Below, piece by piece: positions 7,936 through 16,509 of a stretch of 64,000 bases of DNA. The notes below the pieces were generated by a model, which searched no databases, was not told the DNA's origin, and was given only the letters and a program-made list of their open reading frames with translations. Location of the stretch: NCBI GenBank assembly GCA_900318035.1, contig ONJC01000019.1, positions 1 to 64,000 of the forward strand, written 5' to 3'. Position numbers and translations under genes: made by a program. The DNA is from an uncultured Methanobrevibacter sp. (lineage in GTDB: Archaea; Methanobacteriota; Methanobacteria; Methanobacteriales; Methanobacteriaceae). Within the stretch, counting starts at the first letter, position 1, and every line of letters begins with the position of its first letter.

Positions 7936-9831
7936 TCATAGGGAATATTTCTCGATTCTATAGATTAGCTCGCGCACAATACCGTCATTGTTTGTCTTTT
8001 TAACTTTTGCAAGTCTTTTTTGGTATTTTGGAAGTCTTTTAAGGAAAGTTGCCACTCTTTTAGCGCTCATGATTTCATGGTATTCTCCATAGCCTAACTT
8101 TTGCACGTAAAATCCGTTCAGGGTCTGTTCGAAGTTGCCGATAGCAGGAACGGAATATATCGGTTTTTTAAGATGAATTGCTTCTGAGATGAAAGTGAAT
8201 CCTCCATTGGTGATTACTGCCTTTGCTGAGGCCAGATCATCATAAAATTCATCTTCATTGAACTCCTTATATGTTAAATTTCCATCTATTTCATTTCTAT
8301 TGAATCCATAAACGATAAACTGTTCATCTTTAAGTGCTTTAAGTCTTTTCACCAGTCTTTCACTTTCACGGCTTGTCTGATAAACGATGACATGCTCTCC
8401 TTTTTTAGGTTCCAATTTCAAAATGTCTTCACGGATGATTGGTGGATAGATTACAGCATGTTTTCTAGGCCTTACTTTAGGATAGAAAAAGCTGGTTATG
8501 ATATGGATTTTTGGTTTTACAACATAAGTTTTAATCACGCCCTTTGCCTTTAGCATTTCTCCTAAGTGGTTTTTCGGATAATCTATTTGAGCTTGTGTAA
8601 TAATATGCATATTGTCCAGGCTGATTAATGGTATTCCCCTTAGCTTTGAAACCATTGTTGCATATATTTCAAAATCAGTTACAATAACATCCGGCCTCAG
8701 GTGGACTGCTTTTTTATAGAGGTTCTCATATCCCACTTTTATGTTTGTCGGATTCCTTTTCAATGCGTCCGAGAGGGTTTTCAAATCGTTTACCTTATTG
8801 TTGATGTAAACTGTATTGAATCCGCCGATTTCATAGACATTATCAAATTTTGAGCTTAGATATTTGTAAGCCCTCTCGCTGGTGAATATATGGACATCAT
8901 ACCTGTCCTTGATTCTGTCAACAATAGCTCCTGTTCTTATTGCATGACCCATTCCCTCACCGCAAACACAATAGAACACAACTTTTTTTGATCTTTTACG
9001 GTGTCTTTCCTTTATCCGATTTCTTACATTGCTGATTTTATCAACTGAGTCATCATAAGTTTCTTTAAGGTTATTTATTTGTGCGGTCCTTTTTTCAAGA
9101 TTGGAAAACCTTGAAGTTGTCAGTTTCTCATGGTTATGGTCAAAATTATAGTTCAATTCCCTGGCATCGGTTCTTTTTCCTAAAAAATCATTTACTGTAC
9201 TTTTACCGTACTGCTGAATTAATGTTGTTATTCCATCTTCTTCAAGACGCCTTGTGGAAACGCCGATTTTAGCATTTCTCAAAACCCTGAAGGGTGCTTC
9301 CTTGGCTAATCTTTCTATATAGTCGGTGTCTTCGCCAAAGTTCAGTGACTCGTCAAATCCTCCGCATTTTTCATGCAGTTTTCTTTTGGCGATGATTCCA
9401 TAGCATCCTGCGCCATGTGGCTTGATGTTTTCAATGCTTATCATGAAATAGTTTGCAAATTCATGAAATAGTTTATCTTCGATTTTATTTGACATGGGAA
9501 GCATTTGTGTGATTGCTATTCCCAGTTTGTACATTCTAAACTCGTACAGTACTTTTGCAAGATAGTCTTCAGTAAGCTGCAAATCGGAATCCAGAAACAA
9601 AAGGATTTCTCCTGTTGCCACTTTAGCACCATTGTTTCTACCTACTGCAGGAAGCCCTCCGTCAACGACTTCGCATCCGTACTCTTCTGCAATTTCACGG
9701 GTTCGGTCACTGGAATTTGCATCGGCCACAATGATTTCATAATCATTAAAATCCTGCTCTTTGATGCTGTCCAGTAGAACCGGAAGGTATTCCTCTTCGT
9801 TGTATGTAGGTATGATAATGCTGAAAATCAT
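7936..9831 (-). CDS. Two-domain glycosyltransferase (GT2 fused to MurG-like GT)
   Basis: A 631-residue fusion. Residues 1-215 are a GT-A type family 2 transferase: it opens FSIIIPTYNEEEYLP, has the metal-binding DSD at 81-83, and a GFDESLNFGEDTDY acceptor-site segment. After a charged linker (about 240-283), residues 284-631 form a GT-B type domain. This has the CGEGMGHAIR nucleotide/acceptor loop and the NGGFTFISEAIHLKKP sugar-nucleotide segment, like the MJ1255/MurG-type proteins of methanogens. No membrane helices are evident, so it likely acts at the inner membrane face in glycolipid, pseudomurein or surface glycan synthesis. Donor and acceptor are unknown. Confidence 0.82.
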   Translation of the reverse strand: MIFSIIIPTYNEEEYLPVLLDSIKEQDFNDYEIIVADANSSDRTREIAEEYGCEVVDGGLPAVGRNNGAKVATGEILLFLDSDLQLTEDYLAKVLYEFRMYKLGIAITQMLPMSNKIEDKLFHEFANYFMISIENIKPHGAGCYGIIAKRKLHEKCGGFDESLNFGEDTDYIERLAKEAPFRVLRNAKIGVSTRRLEEDGITTLIQQYGKSTVNDFLGKRTDARELNYNFDHNHEKLTTSRFSNLEKRTAQINNLKETYDDSVDKISNVRNRIKERHRKRSKKVVFYCVCGEGMGHAIRTGAIVDRIKDRYDVHIFTSERAYKYLSSKFDNVYEIGGFNTVYINNKVNDLKTLSDALKRNPTNIKVGYENLYKKAVHLRPDVIVTDFEIYATMVSKLRGIPLISLDNMHIITQAQIDYPKNHLGEMLKAKGVIKTYVVKPKIHIITSFFYPKVRPRKHAVIYPPIIREDILKLEPKKGEHVIVYQTSRESERLVKRLKALKDEQFIVYGFNRNEIDGNLTYKEFNEDEFYDDLASAKAVITNGGFTFISEAIHLKKPIYSVPAIGNFEQTLNGFYVQKLGYGEYHEIMSAKRVATFLKRLPKYQKRLAKVKKTNNDGIVRELIYRIEKYSL

Positions 9832-9867
9832 AGTTTATGATATATTTTTAAAAAGTAATAAGTTTTT

Positions 9868-10755
9868 TTAATCGCCACTTTCGTGCTGGGTTAAAAGCAT
9901 CATGGCAGTTACTGTCAGGATAAATCCTAAAAACATTAGTGCTGTTGGTATTTCACCATAGATTATCAGTCCGAATATCAGTGCTGCAAATGGTTCGGCG
10001 CCCGAAAGCAGTATTGATGATGTTCCGGAGTCCATATAGTTTAAGCTCAATGTGGAGAATATATACGGCAATGCAAATGAGAATGTTGAATGCAGAATTA
10101 AAAACAGGAGGGTCATGCTGGGATTAATTGAAATGAAATTTGAAATCTGTGCAAAATCGGTAAATGGAATCAGGGATATAGTTATAAAAATTATTGAGTA
10201 GATTAGAATGGTATATGTGTGATTTCCCATTTCAATGGATTTTTTTGAAGCCATCAGATAAACTGCCCAGAACAGTCCTGCACCGATGCCTGAAAGAATG
10301 CCGAAAAGAGGAATGTTTTTTAGCGGAGTTTCCAGCACTCCGGTCATCAGTATGCATCCTATGAGTGCCAATCCCATGCAGATTAGCTTTTTGGATGTGA
10401 TTTTTTCTCCAAATAGCAAATATGCAATAATCAAAACATATATGGGTGCCAGTGACAATAATACTGCAGCTAAAGACAGAGGAACCGTATTCATGGATTC
10501 GTTATAGCACAGGTTAAGTCCGATGATGCATATTGCACAAACCAGAAATAACGGCAGGTCGGACAGGCTTATTTTCAAAAGTTTCCTGTCTGTTAAAAAG
10601 ATTGCCATTAGAATAGGAATTACTGCTATTGAAAACCTTAAAAACAGTAGTGTGGTCTGGTCGATTCCGTTATATGTCAGTGTCCGGACAAAAATTCCGC
10701 TTGATCCAAACATGATTCCGGCCAGAATAGGCAAAAATAAATAGATTTTTCTCAT
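9868..10755 (-). CDS. EamA/DMT family transporter
   Basis: A 295-residue membrane protein with about ten hydrophobic helices arranged as two EamA repeats. The first begins IFLPILAGIMFGSSGIFVRTL and the second around residue 150 (LFGILSGIGAGLFWAVYLMASKK). The drug/metabolite transporter superfamily exports or imports small metabolites; the substrate cannot be told from sequence. It lies 36 bp beyond the glycosyltransferase start and 4 bp downstream of the next membrane-protein gene on the same strand, so the three may share a transcript. Confidence 0.88.
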   Translation of the reverse strand: MRKIYLFLPILAGIMFGSSGIFVRTLTYNGIDQTTLLFLRFSIAVIPILMAIFLTDRKLLKISLSDLPLFLVCAICIIGLNLCYNESMNTVPLSLAAVLLSLAPIYVLIIAYLLFGEKITSKKLICMGLALIGCILMTGVLETPLKNIPLFGILSGIGAGLFWAVYLMASKKSIEMGNHTYTILIYSIIFITISLIPFTDFAQISNFISINPSMTLLFLILHSTFSFALPYIFSTLSLNYMDSGTSSILLSGAEPFAALIFGLIIYGEIPTALMFLGFILTVTAMMLLTQHESGD

Positions 10756-10759
10756 GATA

Positions 10760-11839
10760 TCAGTCTAAATACGAAAAGATGTTCCATGAAACCGTATAGT
10801 ACTCACATGAATCTCTCAGAGGAACTTTCAAGTCATTGATGAGCTGCATTTCATTATATCTGTGGTCAATGTGATATGTGGTTTTATTTTGGCCTGTGGT
10901 ATTGTCGATTATCATGGAGCTAATGTTGCCTAAATCAATATCTCCTGTCGGATTTACAACATCCACTGTGAAACAGTCGGTTTCGGCACCTGCAACACCT
11001 ACGCTCATTCTTAAGATTATTATTGCAATTACCACAAACCAGATTAAAAAACGATTCAGTATGTATCTCCACTCTTTGAATCCACGATTTCTGTAAACTG
11101 GCTGGATTTCCTCATTTTTTTCAAGTGTCTTTTTATCACCTAAAATGCTATAGAGGATGTAGTTCAAATAGAATCCGTTTCTGTAGACAAGATAAAGCCC
11201 TAAAATTCCAACAAGGGCGGGAGTTGAAAACAGCCCTCCATCAATTGCACCTATGATAAGGCAGCTTGAAAAGAAGGATAACAATAAGCTTGTAAACCAC
11301 GGACGGTTTCTGATGGCTAAAACCAATGTTGCAAATAGTATTGGTATGAGCAATATTACAAGAAATCCGAAACTGGGAACATATGAATATAGGCCGACGC
11401 CTGTGTTGATGTTGCTTTGGACAAACGGTCCGATTATTTGGGTTATGGCTGCTCCTAAAATTGACTTTAACAGGTGGGTATGCAAAATGCTTGTAGAGCT
11501 CATGCCGTTAGTCATGCAACAGAAAATGGTGTTGAGTTTTATTCCCATCTGCAGTCTGAATATGATTTCAAGCAATATTCCCAGGATTAACAAAACCCAA
11601 CCGACAACCATGGATATCTTTAAATATTTTTCAGGCTCAAAATCTTTTTTAATGAATTGGGGAAGTATTAAAAATAGTCCTAAAAGGCCAAAAAACATGA
11701 TGTCTTTTCCTTTTGAAGATCCCATAAGAAATTGATAGGTTATCGGTCTTACAATCGGATTAAAAATATCTGTAATGAAGATTATTCCTCCAAACAGAAT
11801 AAATACCAATCCAATTATGATAGTTTTATTAAGCTTCAT
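10760..11839 (-). CDS. Conserved multi-pass membrane protein, unknown
   Basis: A 359-residue protein with about seven to eight hydrophobic helices between residues 5 and 285, then a C-terminal extracytoplasmic-looking domain of about 75 residues (from around AGAETDCFTVDVVNP). That domain has NNTTGQNKTT-type potential N-glycosylation sites. I do not recognise the family. The open frame can be extended two codons to a TTG, but the ATG at 11839 gives a normal membrane-protein start. The stop is 4 bases before the EamA transporter start, suggesting an operon. Role unknown. Confidence 0.7.
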   Translation of the reverse strand: MKLNKTIIIGLVFILFGGIIFITDIFNPIVRPITYQFLMGSSKGKDIMFFGLLGLFLILPQFIKKDFEPEKYLKISMVVGWVLLILGILLEIIFRLQMGIKLNTIFCCMTNGMSSTSILHTHLLKSILGAAITQIIGPFVQSNINTGVGLYSYVPSFGFLVILLIPILFATLVLAIRNRPWFTSLLLSFFSSCLIIGAIDGGLFSTPALVGILGLYLVYRNGFYLNYILYSILGDKKTLEKNEEIQPVYRNRGFKEWRYILNRFLIWFVVIAIIILRMSVGVAGAETDCFTVDVVNPTGDIDLGNISSMIIDNTTGQNKTTYHIDHRYNEMQLINDLKVPLRDSCEYYTVSWNIFSYLD

Positions 11840-11880
11840 CAACAATATTTTAATTATTAATACTTTAAATAAGTGATGCT

Positions 11881-12690
11881 ATGTTTCCAATTGAATATTT
11901 TATAGGTTTAATCTTAATTGGCATATGTGCAGGTTTCGCATCAGGGCTTTTGGGTGTTGGCGGAGGATTTCTTATTGTTCCTCTGCAGTATTTTTTGCTG
12001 AAATACATCGGTGTTGAACCTGATTTGGCCATACTGATATCATTCGGAACCAGTTTGGCAATCATCATTCCAACATCACTTAGCGGAGCCTACAGGCACA
12101 CCAGAACAATGGACAACATTCTAAAACCCGGCATAAGGTTGGGCATTTTTGGAATAATCGGTGGGGCCTTGGGAGGTTTTGTCGCATCCGCACTGCCTTC
12201 AAGGATTCTTGAAATTATCTTCGGGTGTCTGCTTTTATTCGTAACCGTCAACAATATTCTCAACATCAACAAGGAAAGGGAAAAAGCAAAAATACCATTC
12301 AATTTAATAACTTCTGCAATCATTGGGTTGCTTGTTGGATTTTCATCAGGACTTTTGGGTGTTGGAGGCGGAATATTCTTAATAGCTATTCTGACTGCAC
12401 TTCTGGGCTTTTCAATGATAGAGGCAATAGGAACCTCTTCCATTTTTATCAGCCTAACTGCTGTTGGAGGATTTTTATCATACATGATTTCCGGATGGGG
12501 AGTGTCTACATTCCCGTACTCAATAGGTTATGTAAGTATTATTAATTTTGCATTGATTGCTGCATTTTCAGTGCCTATGGCATCTTTGGGTGCCAAATAC
12601 GCTCATAGAGTACCTCAAAAGAAACTGAAAATCATATTCTCAATACTGGTATTTTACATGGCATTGAAAATGATTGGAATATTGCCATAA
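11881..12690 (+). CDS. TSUP family (TauE/SafE) transporter
   Basis: A 269-residue membrane protein with two internally repeated halves, each carrying the TSUP signature: GLLGVGGGFLIVPL near residue 22 and GLLGVGGGIFLIAIL near residue 160. About eight helices. The family moves sulfite, sulfoacetate or related organic anions. The gene is transcribed away from the preceding minus-strand cluster and is followed 9 bases later by a TPR protein gene and then by the CARF-HEPN gene, so it probably heads that operon. Whether the transporter is functionally linked to the RNase is unknown. Confidence 0.85.
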   Translation: MFPIEYFIGLILIGICAGFASGLLGVGGGFLIVPLQYFLLKYIGVEPDLAILISFGTSLAIIIPTSLSGAYRHTRTMDNILKPGIRLGIFGIIGGALGGFVASALPSRILEIIFGCLLLFVTVNNILNINKEREKAKIPFNLITSAIIGLLVGFSSGLLGVGGGIFLIAILTALLGFSMIEAIGTSSIFISLTAVGGFLSYMISGWGVSTFPYSIGYVSIINFALIAAFSVPMASLGAKYAHRVPQKKLKIIFSILVFYMALKMIGILP

Positions 12691-12699
12691 GGTGATAAT

Positions 12700-13062
12700 A
12701 TGGGTGAAGAAAGAAAAGTTGGAGAAAACTTTGATGCCGATAAGGCATCAGACATATTTGACAAATTGAAAAATGTTGAAGGAAAAACAAAAACCAAAAA
12801 GGAAGACAGCAAGCTAAAAAACATTGCCAACCTGATGAATGAGGCAAAATATTTGGAAGGCAAAGGCAAATTGGATGAAGCTATTGATTTGTACAAGCAG
12901 GTTATATTTACATTGCCCGACTCCGTTAAGGCATATGAGGCAATAGCTGATATCTATAGAAAACAGGATGATGCTGAAGGTGAGAGGGATATCCTTAAAA
13001 AAGCCATTGCCGGCTGCAATAAAAATGATGAATTCAAAAAAAGATTAGACGAGATTAATTAA
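12700..13062 (+). CDS. Small TPR-repeat protein
   Basis: A 120-residue protein. The first 45 residues are charged and probably disordered. From about residue 46 on, helical pairs of the tetratricopeptide type are seen (EAKYLEGKGKLDEAIDLYKQV, then AYEAIADIYRKQDDAEGERDIL). TPRs mediate protein-protein contacts. A perfect GGTGAT ribosome-binding site precedes the ATG. Its stop is separated from the start of the CARF-HEPN gene by a single base, so the two are very likely translationally coupled, and this protein is a candidate partner or regulator of that RNase. That partnership is inference. Confidence 0.75.
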   Translation: MGEERKVGENFDADKASDIFDKLKNVEGKTKTKKEDSKLKNIANLMNEAKYLEGKGKLDEAIDLYKQVIFTLPDSVKAYEAIADIYRKQDDAEGERDILKKAIAGCNKNDEFKKRLDEIN

Positions 13063-13063
13063 C

Positions 13064-14353
13064 ATGAAAAGAAAAGAACTTGCATTATTTATGATTGTAG
13101 GGACTGGTATAAATTCCAATCCTGGAGAAATTGGTTTCAAATTACTTGCAAAGAAATTATATTCGACAATTACTAAAATCTATCCTAATTATGTTGTATT
13201 TTTTGCATCAAGCAAATCTAAACAGACAATAAATTATATTGAAGAACAGTTTGCAGAAGATGGGGATGAATTTGTAGAAGAGCAGGACTATCATATAGTT
13301 CCTGTTGAGGCAATTGATGATTTCAGTGCATGTTTTGAAATTTTTGAATCAAAAATATGGGAATTTGATTATCTAAACGATAAAGACTGCAAAATTATAA
13401 TGGATTATACTTCCGGAACAAAAACAATGTCTGCAGCCATGGCCTGTTGCGGACTTTTCTACTCAAAGGACATTATTTCAGTTGGAGGGGACAGGTCAAC
13501 AGGTGAAGTTTCAGTTGGGACTGAAGTTATAAATTATCAAAACCTCTATAAGATTTATGATAAGTTTGCATTATTGAGAACAAGATATAATTTCAATGCT
13601 AAACGTTATAAGGCCTGTATTGATATTTTGGATTATATTGTTGATTTGAATATCCATAAGGATTCATTTTCAAATCTCTGCAAATCATATTATGCATGGG
13701 ATAATATGGACTTTGAAGGTGCATATGATTATTTGAAAAAGGTTGATTTAAAACAGATGGAATTCGTAGATATAAAAGAGGACCTTAAGAAAAATCTCAA
13801 GGCTCTGGGAACAATTGTCAATTCAAGATCAGTAAATCTGAAAAACTGTTATATTCTTGCAAGCCTGATTAACAATTCAATAGGAAAAGCTGAAGAGTAC
13901 CGATATGATGATGCAATAGCAAGATTATACCGTTCTTTGGAATTGGCTGCCCAAATCAGATTGACTTCATATAACATTAAAAGTTCGGATGTTGATGTTT
14001 CCATACTTTCAGACAATAATGTGTCTGATGAATTTATTGAGGAATTGAAAAGGACAAAAGAGGATGGAAAAATCAGAATGGGTCTTGTTAAGGATTATCT
14101 ATTGCTCAATGAATTAAATGATGATTTGGGAAAATATTATGTGGAAAATGAGAAAAAAATTAAAAATATGACTATAAAAAGGAATAATTCCATACTGGCT
14201 CATGGACTTGAATCAAGGTCAAAGGAGGACTTTGAGGAGTTTCTCGAAGTTGTAATTGACATGGCTCGAAAATTAGACAAGGGTATGAACAAGTTTTTAA
14301 AGGAAACTAAATTCGCCAAGTTTGATTTAAAGTTAGACATGAATAACCATTAA
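13064..14353 (+). CDS. CARF-HEPN RNase, TIGR02710/Csm6-like
   Basis: A 429-residue protein with the two parts of CRISPR-associated ring-nucleotide-activated RNases. The N-terminal CARF Rossmann domain (about 1-165) opens LALFMIVGTGINSNPG and has the ligand-binding D114-Y-T-S-G-T-K120 loop followed by TMSAAM. The C-terminal HEPN domain carries the catalytic R373-N-N-S-I-L-A-H380 motif. A helical middle (YRYDDAIARLYRSLELAAQIRL) matches the TIGR02710 (Cas02710) family. In type III CRISPR systems such proteins cut RNA when cyclic oligoadenylate binds. No cas genes or CRISPR array lie in this window. A terminator hairpin follows. Confidence 0.8.
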   Translation: MKRKELALFMIVGTGINSNPGEIGFKLLAKKLYSTITKIYPNYVVFFASSKSKQTINYIEEQFAEDGDEFVEEQDYHIVPVEAIDDFSACFEIFESKIWEFDYLNDKDCKIIMDYTSGTKTMSAAMACCGLFYSKDIISVGGDRSTGEVSVGTEVINYQNLYKIYDKFALLRTRYNFNAKRYKACIDILDYIVDLNIHKDSFSNLCKSYYAWDNMDFEGAYDYLKKVDLKQMEFVDIKEDLKKNLKALGTIVNSRSVNLKNCYILASLINNSIGKAEEYRYDDAIARLYRSLELAAQIRLTSYNIKSSDVDVSILSDNNVSDEFIEELKRTKEDGKIRMGLVKDYLLLNELNDDLGKYYVENEKKIKNMTIKRNNSILAHGLESRSKEDFEEFLEVVIDMARKLDKGMNKFLKETKFAKFDLKLDMNNH

Positions 14354-14365
14354 AAAAATTAATGT

Positions 14366-14391
14366 AGTTTGAGCGATTTTTCGCTCAAACT
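14366..14391. terminator. Bidirectional terminator hairpin
   Basis: An 11-bp perfect stem (AGTTTGAGCGA, loop TTTT, TCGCTCAAACT) sits between the converging CARF-HEPN and RNA ligase genes. T-rich sequence follows on the plus strand and a run of T follows on the minus strand, so it can end both transcripts. Confidence 0.75.
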
Positions 14392-14394
14392 TTC

Positions 14395-15594
14395 TTATTC
14401 GCCTCTTTTTAACAGATATTTACGTGAAATGTTTTTGAAGCTGAAATCAGGTTCAGTTGTTTTGTAGTATACCCAACCTTCCATTGAACATTTTGTCTTT
14501 CCGTCACATACTTCAGGACTGTAGTATCCGTCTGCAGTTTGTTTGAATTCTTCAAAGTCATCCGGAAGGATGTATTCATCATCCTCAATAGGAACAGATT
14601 CCATTTCGTATTCGTCCCATACTTTTTTGGCTTCACGGATATCGAACTTTCCGTCACTGTCAATCATATGGAAACAGAACAGGTGATTTTCACTTAACTT
14701 ATGGGGATTTCCCTGAATTTTTGGTCCGCAGATTTCACCTTGCCAACATACATATCTACATTTGTCCTGTTTGTCGAGGTAATCTTTTAATTTGTTTTCG
14801 ATATCATATTTTTCAGCCATTTCCCAGTAGGGGTTGCCTGCATCCGCTAAAGGATCTGTTTCTTTAAATACACGTAAGTTACGTGAGCAAACGTAAAATT
14901 CATATTCTTTTTTTAATCTGTGTGAATTGGTTACTTCAAGAATGTATGTTGCTGAAGATCCGTCACATTTTTGGGTGCGGACATATGGGGTTTTGTCCTT
15001 CAGGATATCCGGCATGTTTTCACAGCGTTCCTGATCGGTTTTTGAAATGTATTCAAAATGGTTAGGGAAACGTTTTGATTTATCCTGATTGCTTCCGAAT
15101 AATGTGAATAACAGTTTTTTACCCCATTGTCTTTTCATTAACCATTTTATCCAGGATTTCTCAAACAGTTCCTTATGGTTCTGTGCCATTACTTCGTATT
15201 TGTCCGGACCGTCGCTTTTACGTTTCGCATCCTTTGGGTTTGAGTATTTTATTTCAAGCAGTTCCGTTACGTCGGTTCCTTCCTTTTCAGGAATTTCAAC
15301 ATCAAAAATTCCAATCGGCAGGGCAAGACCTTGTGATATTACATTGAACTTTCCAAGTTTCATTGTTTTGATTTTGAAGTTTTTTCTTCTTAAAAACTCG
15401 GACCATTCCTTTTCAGGCACTTTTGAGTCGATTTCAATGTATACGCAAAAGTCGCTTTCCTCAAACTCTCCGATTTTTGCAATGCATGTCCATCCAAGAA
15501 CGCCGATAAGTTCGATGTTATCGGCTCCTTCGATAGGTTTTACCCATGAGATCCTTTCAACATGGGCGAGTGAACGTTTTCCGTTGATAATCAA
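14395..15594 (-). CDS. ATP-dependent RNA ligase, Rnl5/DraRnl type
   Basis: A 399-residue RNA ligase. The N-terminal OB-like domain (about 7-105) resembles that of Deinococcus DRB0094. The nucleotidyltransferase domain has motif I K209-C-D-G (the lysine that takes AMP), motif Ia SRN (R239), motif III WQGEICGPKIQGN (E287), motif IV EGWVYYK (E372) and motif V FKNISRKYL (K387, K392). DraRnl seals 3'-OH/5'-phosphate nicks in duplexes with RNA 3' ends. Start is TTG at 15594, chosen because a perfect GGAGGTGAT ribosome-binding site lies 3 bases upstream. It is 11 bp behind the RlaP gene, so the two form an RNA-repair pair. Confidence 0.88.
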   Translation of the reverse strand: MIINGKRSLAHVERISWVKPIEGADNIELIGVLGWTCIAKIGEFEESDFCVYIEIDSKVPEKEWSEFLRRKNFKIKTMKLGKFNVISQGLALPIGIFDVEIPEKEGTDVTELLEIKYSNPKDAKRKSDGPDKYEVMAQNHKELFEKSWIKWLMKRQWGKKLLFTLFGSNQDKSKRFPNHFEYISKTDQERCENMPDILKDKTPYVRTQKCDGSSATYILEVTNSHRLKKEYEFYVCSRNLRVFKETDPLADAGNPYWEMAEKYDIENKLKDYLDKQDKCRYVCWQGEICGPKIQGNPHKLSENHLFCFHMIDSDGKFDIREAKKVWDEYEMESVPIEDDEYILPDDFEEFKQTADGYYSPEVCDGKTKCSMEGWVYYKTTEPDFSFKNISRKYLLKRGE

Positions 15595-15605
15595 CGTATC
15601 ACCTC

Positions 15606-16394
15606 CTATTCTAATATTACTTCTCTTAATCTTTCGTTGTAAATTTCAATATCGCTTAAATCTTCCATTTTTGGTTTGTCCGCTTTCAGGATTTCCAGAT
15701 ATGCGGTAATGAAGGTTGTGATGTTTTCAATTGCTCGCTCATCAGGTTTGCTTTTCTTGCAGTTGCTTTTATAATAGCTGATAAGCATCAGTATGTCTGC
15801 ATATAATCTGGTGCCCATACGGTCGTCATCAATGAAGTATTTCATAAGCTCATCAATCTGTATGGGAGCATCTGTGCCGTCATCAATCGCAATCCATGCA
15901 AGAATGCATCTTATGGCATAAAGATAGGTTTTACAGACTCTTCGGGTCATTTCACCTTCATTGCCTTCAACATATCTTTTCCAGTTATTATGGGCCAGGC
16001 TTCCGTAGTGATATTTCAATGTCACCGGACTGAATGCCGGCAGGTCATTTAAGAAGTCACAGTCGCCCCGATAAACGATTTTCTGTTTGGTCCATTCCCT
16101 TAAGTTGGGATTGCTTTTCCAGTGAAGGTTCAGGACTTTCCTGATATCCCAACCGGTGTAATCCAGATCACCGTCGAAATAATCGATTACATCCTTCTTT
16201 GAGTTGATGGTGAAATAATCATTGAGAGGTCTTTTAAAAATAAATCTTACATCATAATCTGAATCCTCATTGGAAAAACCCCATCCTCGGCTTCCCGCTT
16301 CTACTGCATATAGGATTTTAATATTTTTTTCTTTTTCGATTTTGTCTAACTGTTTGTTGATGTATTCAAACATTTCTTTTGATACATTTTCCAT
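15606..16394 (-). CDS. RlaP-type nucleotidyltransferase (RNA repair)
   Basis: A 262-residue protein of the RlaP family, a DNA polymerase beta-fold nucleotidyltransferase repeatedly found beside RNA ligases. The signature G-S-R-G-W-G-F (residues 34-40) is followed by D-S-D-Y-D-V-R with the metal-binding D46 and D48; a third acidic residue may be D79 (LDYTGWD). The helical C-terminal half (about 100-250) has an extensively basic face (RRVCKTYLYAIR). Family members are predicted to modify or repair broken RNA ends before ligation. A GAGGGAT site precedes the ATG. The gene begins only 25 bp after tRNA-Leu, leaving no room for a separate promoter. Confidence 0.83.
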   Translation of the reverse strand: MENVSKEMFEYINKQLDKIEKEKNIKILYAVEAGSRGWGFSNEDSDYDVRFIFKRPLNDYFTINSKKDVIDYFDGDLDYTGWDIRKVLNLHWKSNPNLREWTKQKIVYRGDCDFLNDLPAFSPVTLKYHYGSLAHNNWKRYVEGNEGEMTRRVCKTYLYAIRCILAWIAIDDGTDAPIQIDELMKYFIDDDRMGTRLYADILMLISYYKSNCKKSKPDERAIENITTFITAYLEILKADKPKMEDLSDIEIYNERLREVILE

Positions 16395-16419
16395 AATATC
16401 CCTCTTTTGGATGGTTATA

Positions 16420-16500
16420 TGGTATCAGCCGGATTCGAACCGGCGAAGGACTAACCACAGGCCCTGAACCTGCCGCATTTGACCACTCTGCCATGATACC
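16420..16500 (-). tRNA. tRNA-Leu (CAG)
   Basis: An 81-base class II tRNA on the minus strand. The acceptor is GGTATCA with TGATACC, discriminator A. The anticodon loop TTCAGGG gives CAG. It has a 12-base variable region and a GCCGG-TTCGAAT-CCGGC T-arm. No CCA is encoded. It lies 9 bases downstream of the tRNA-like element and 25 bases upstream of the RlaP gene, so it is probably part of a mixed tRNA/mRNA transcript. Confidence 0.95.
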
Positions 16501-16509
16501 TTAAAATTT

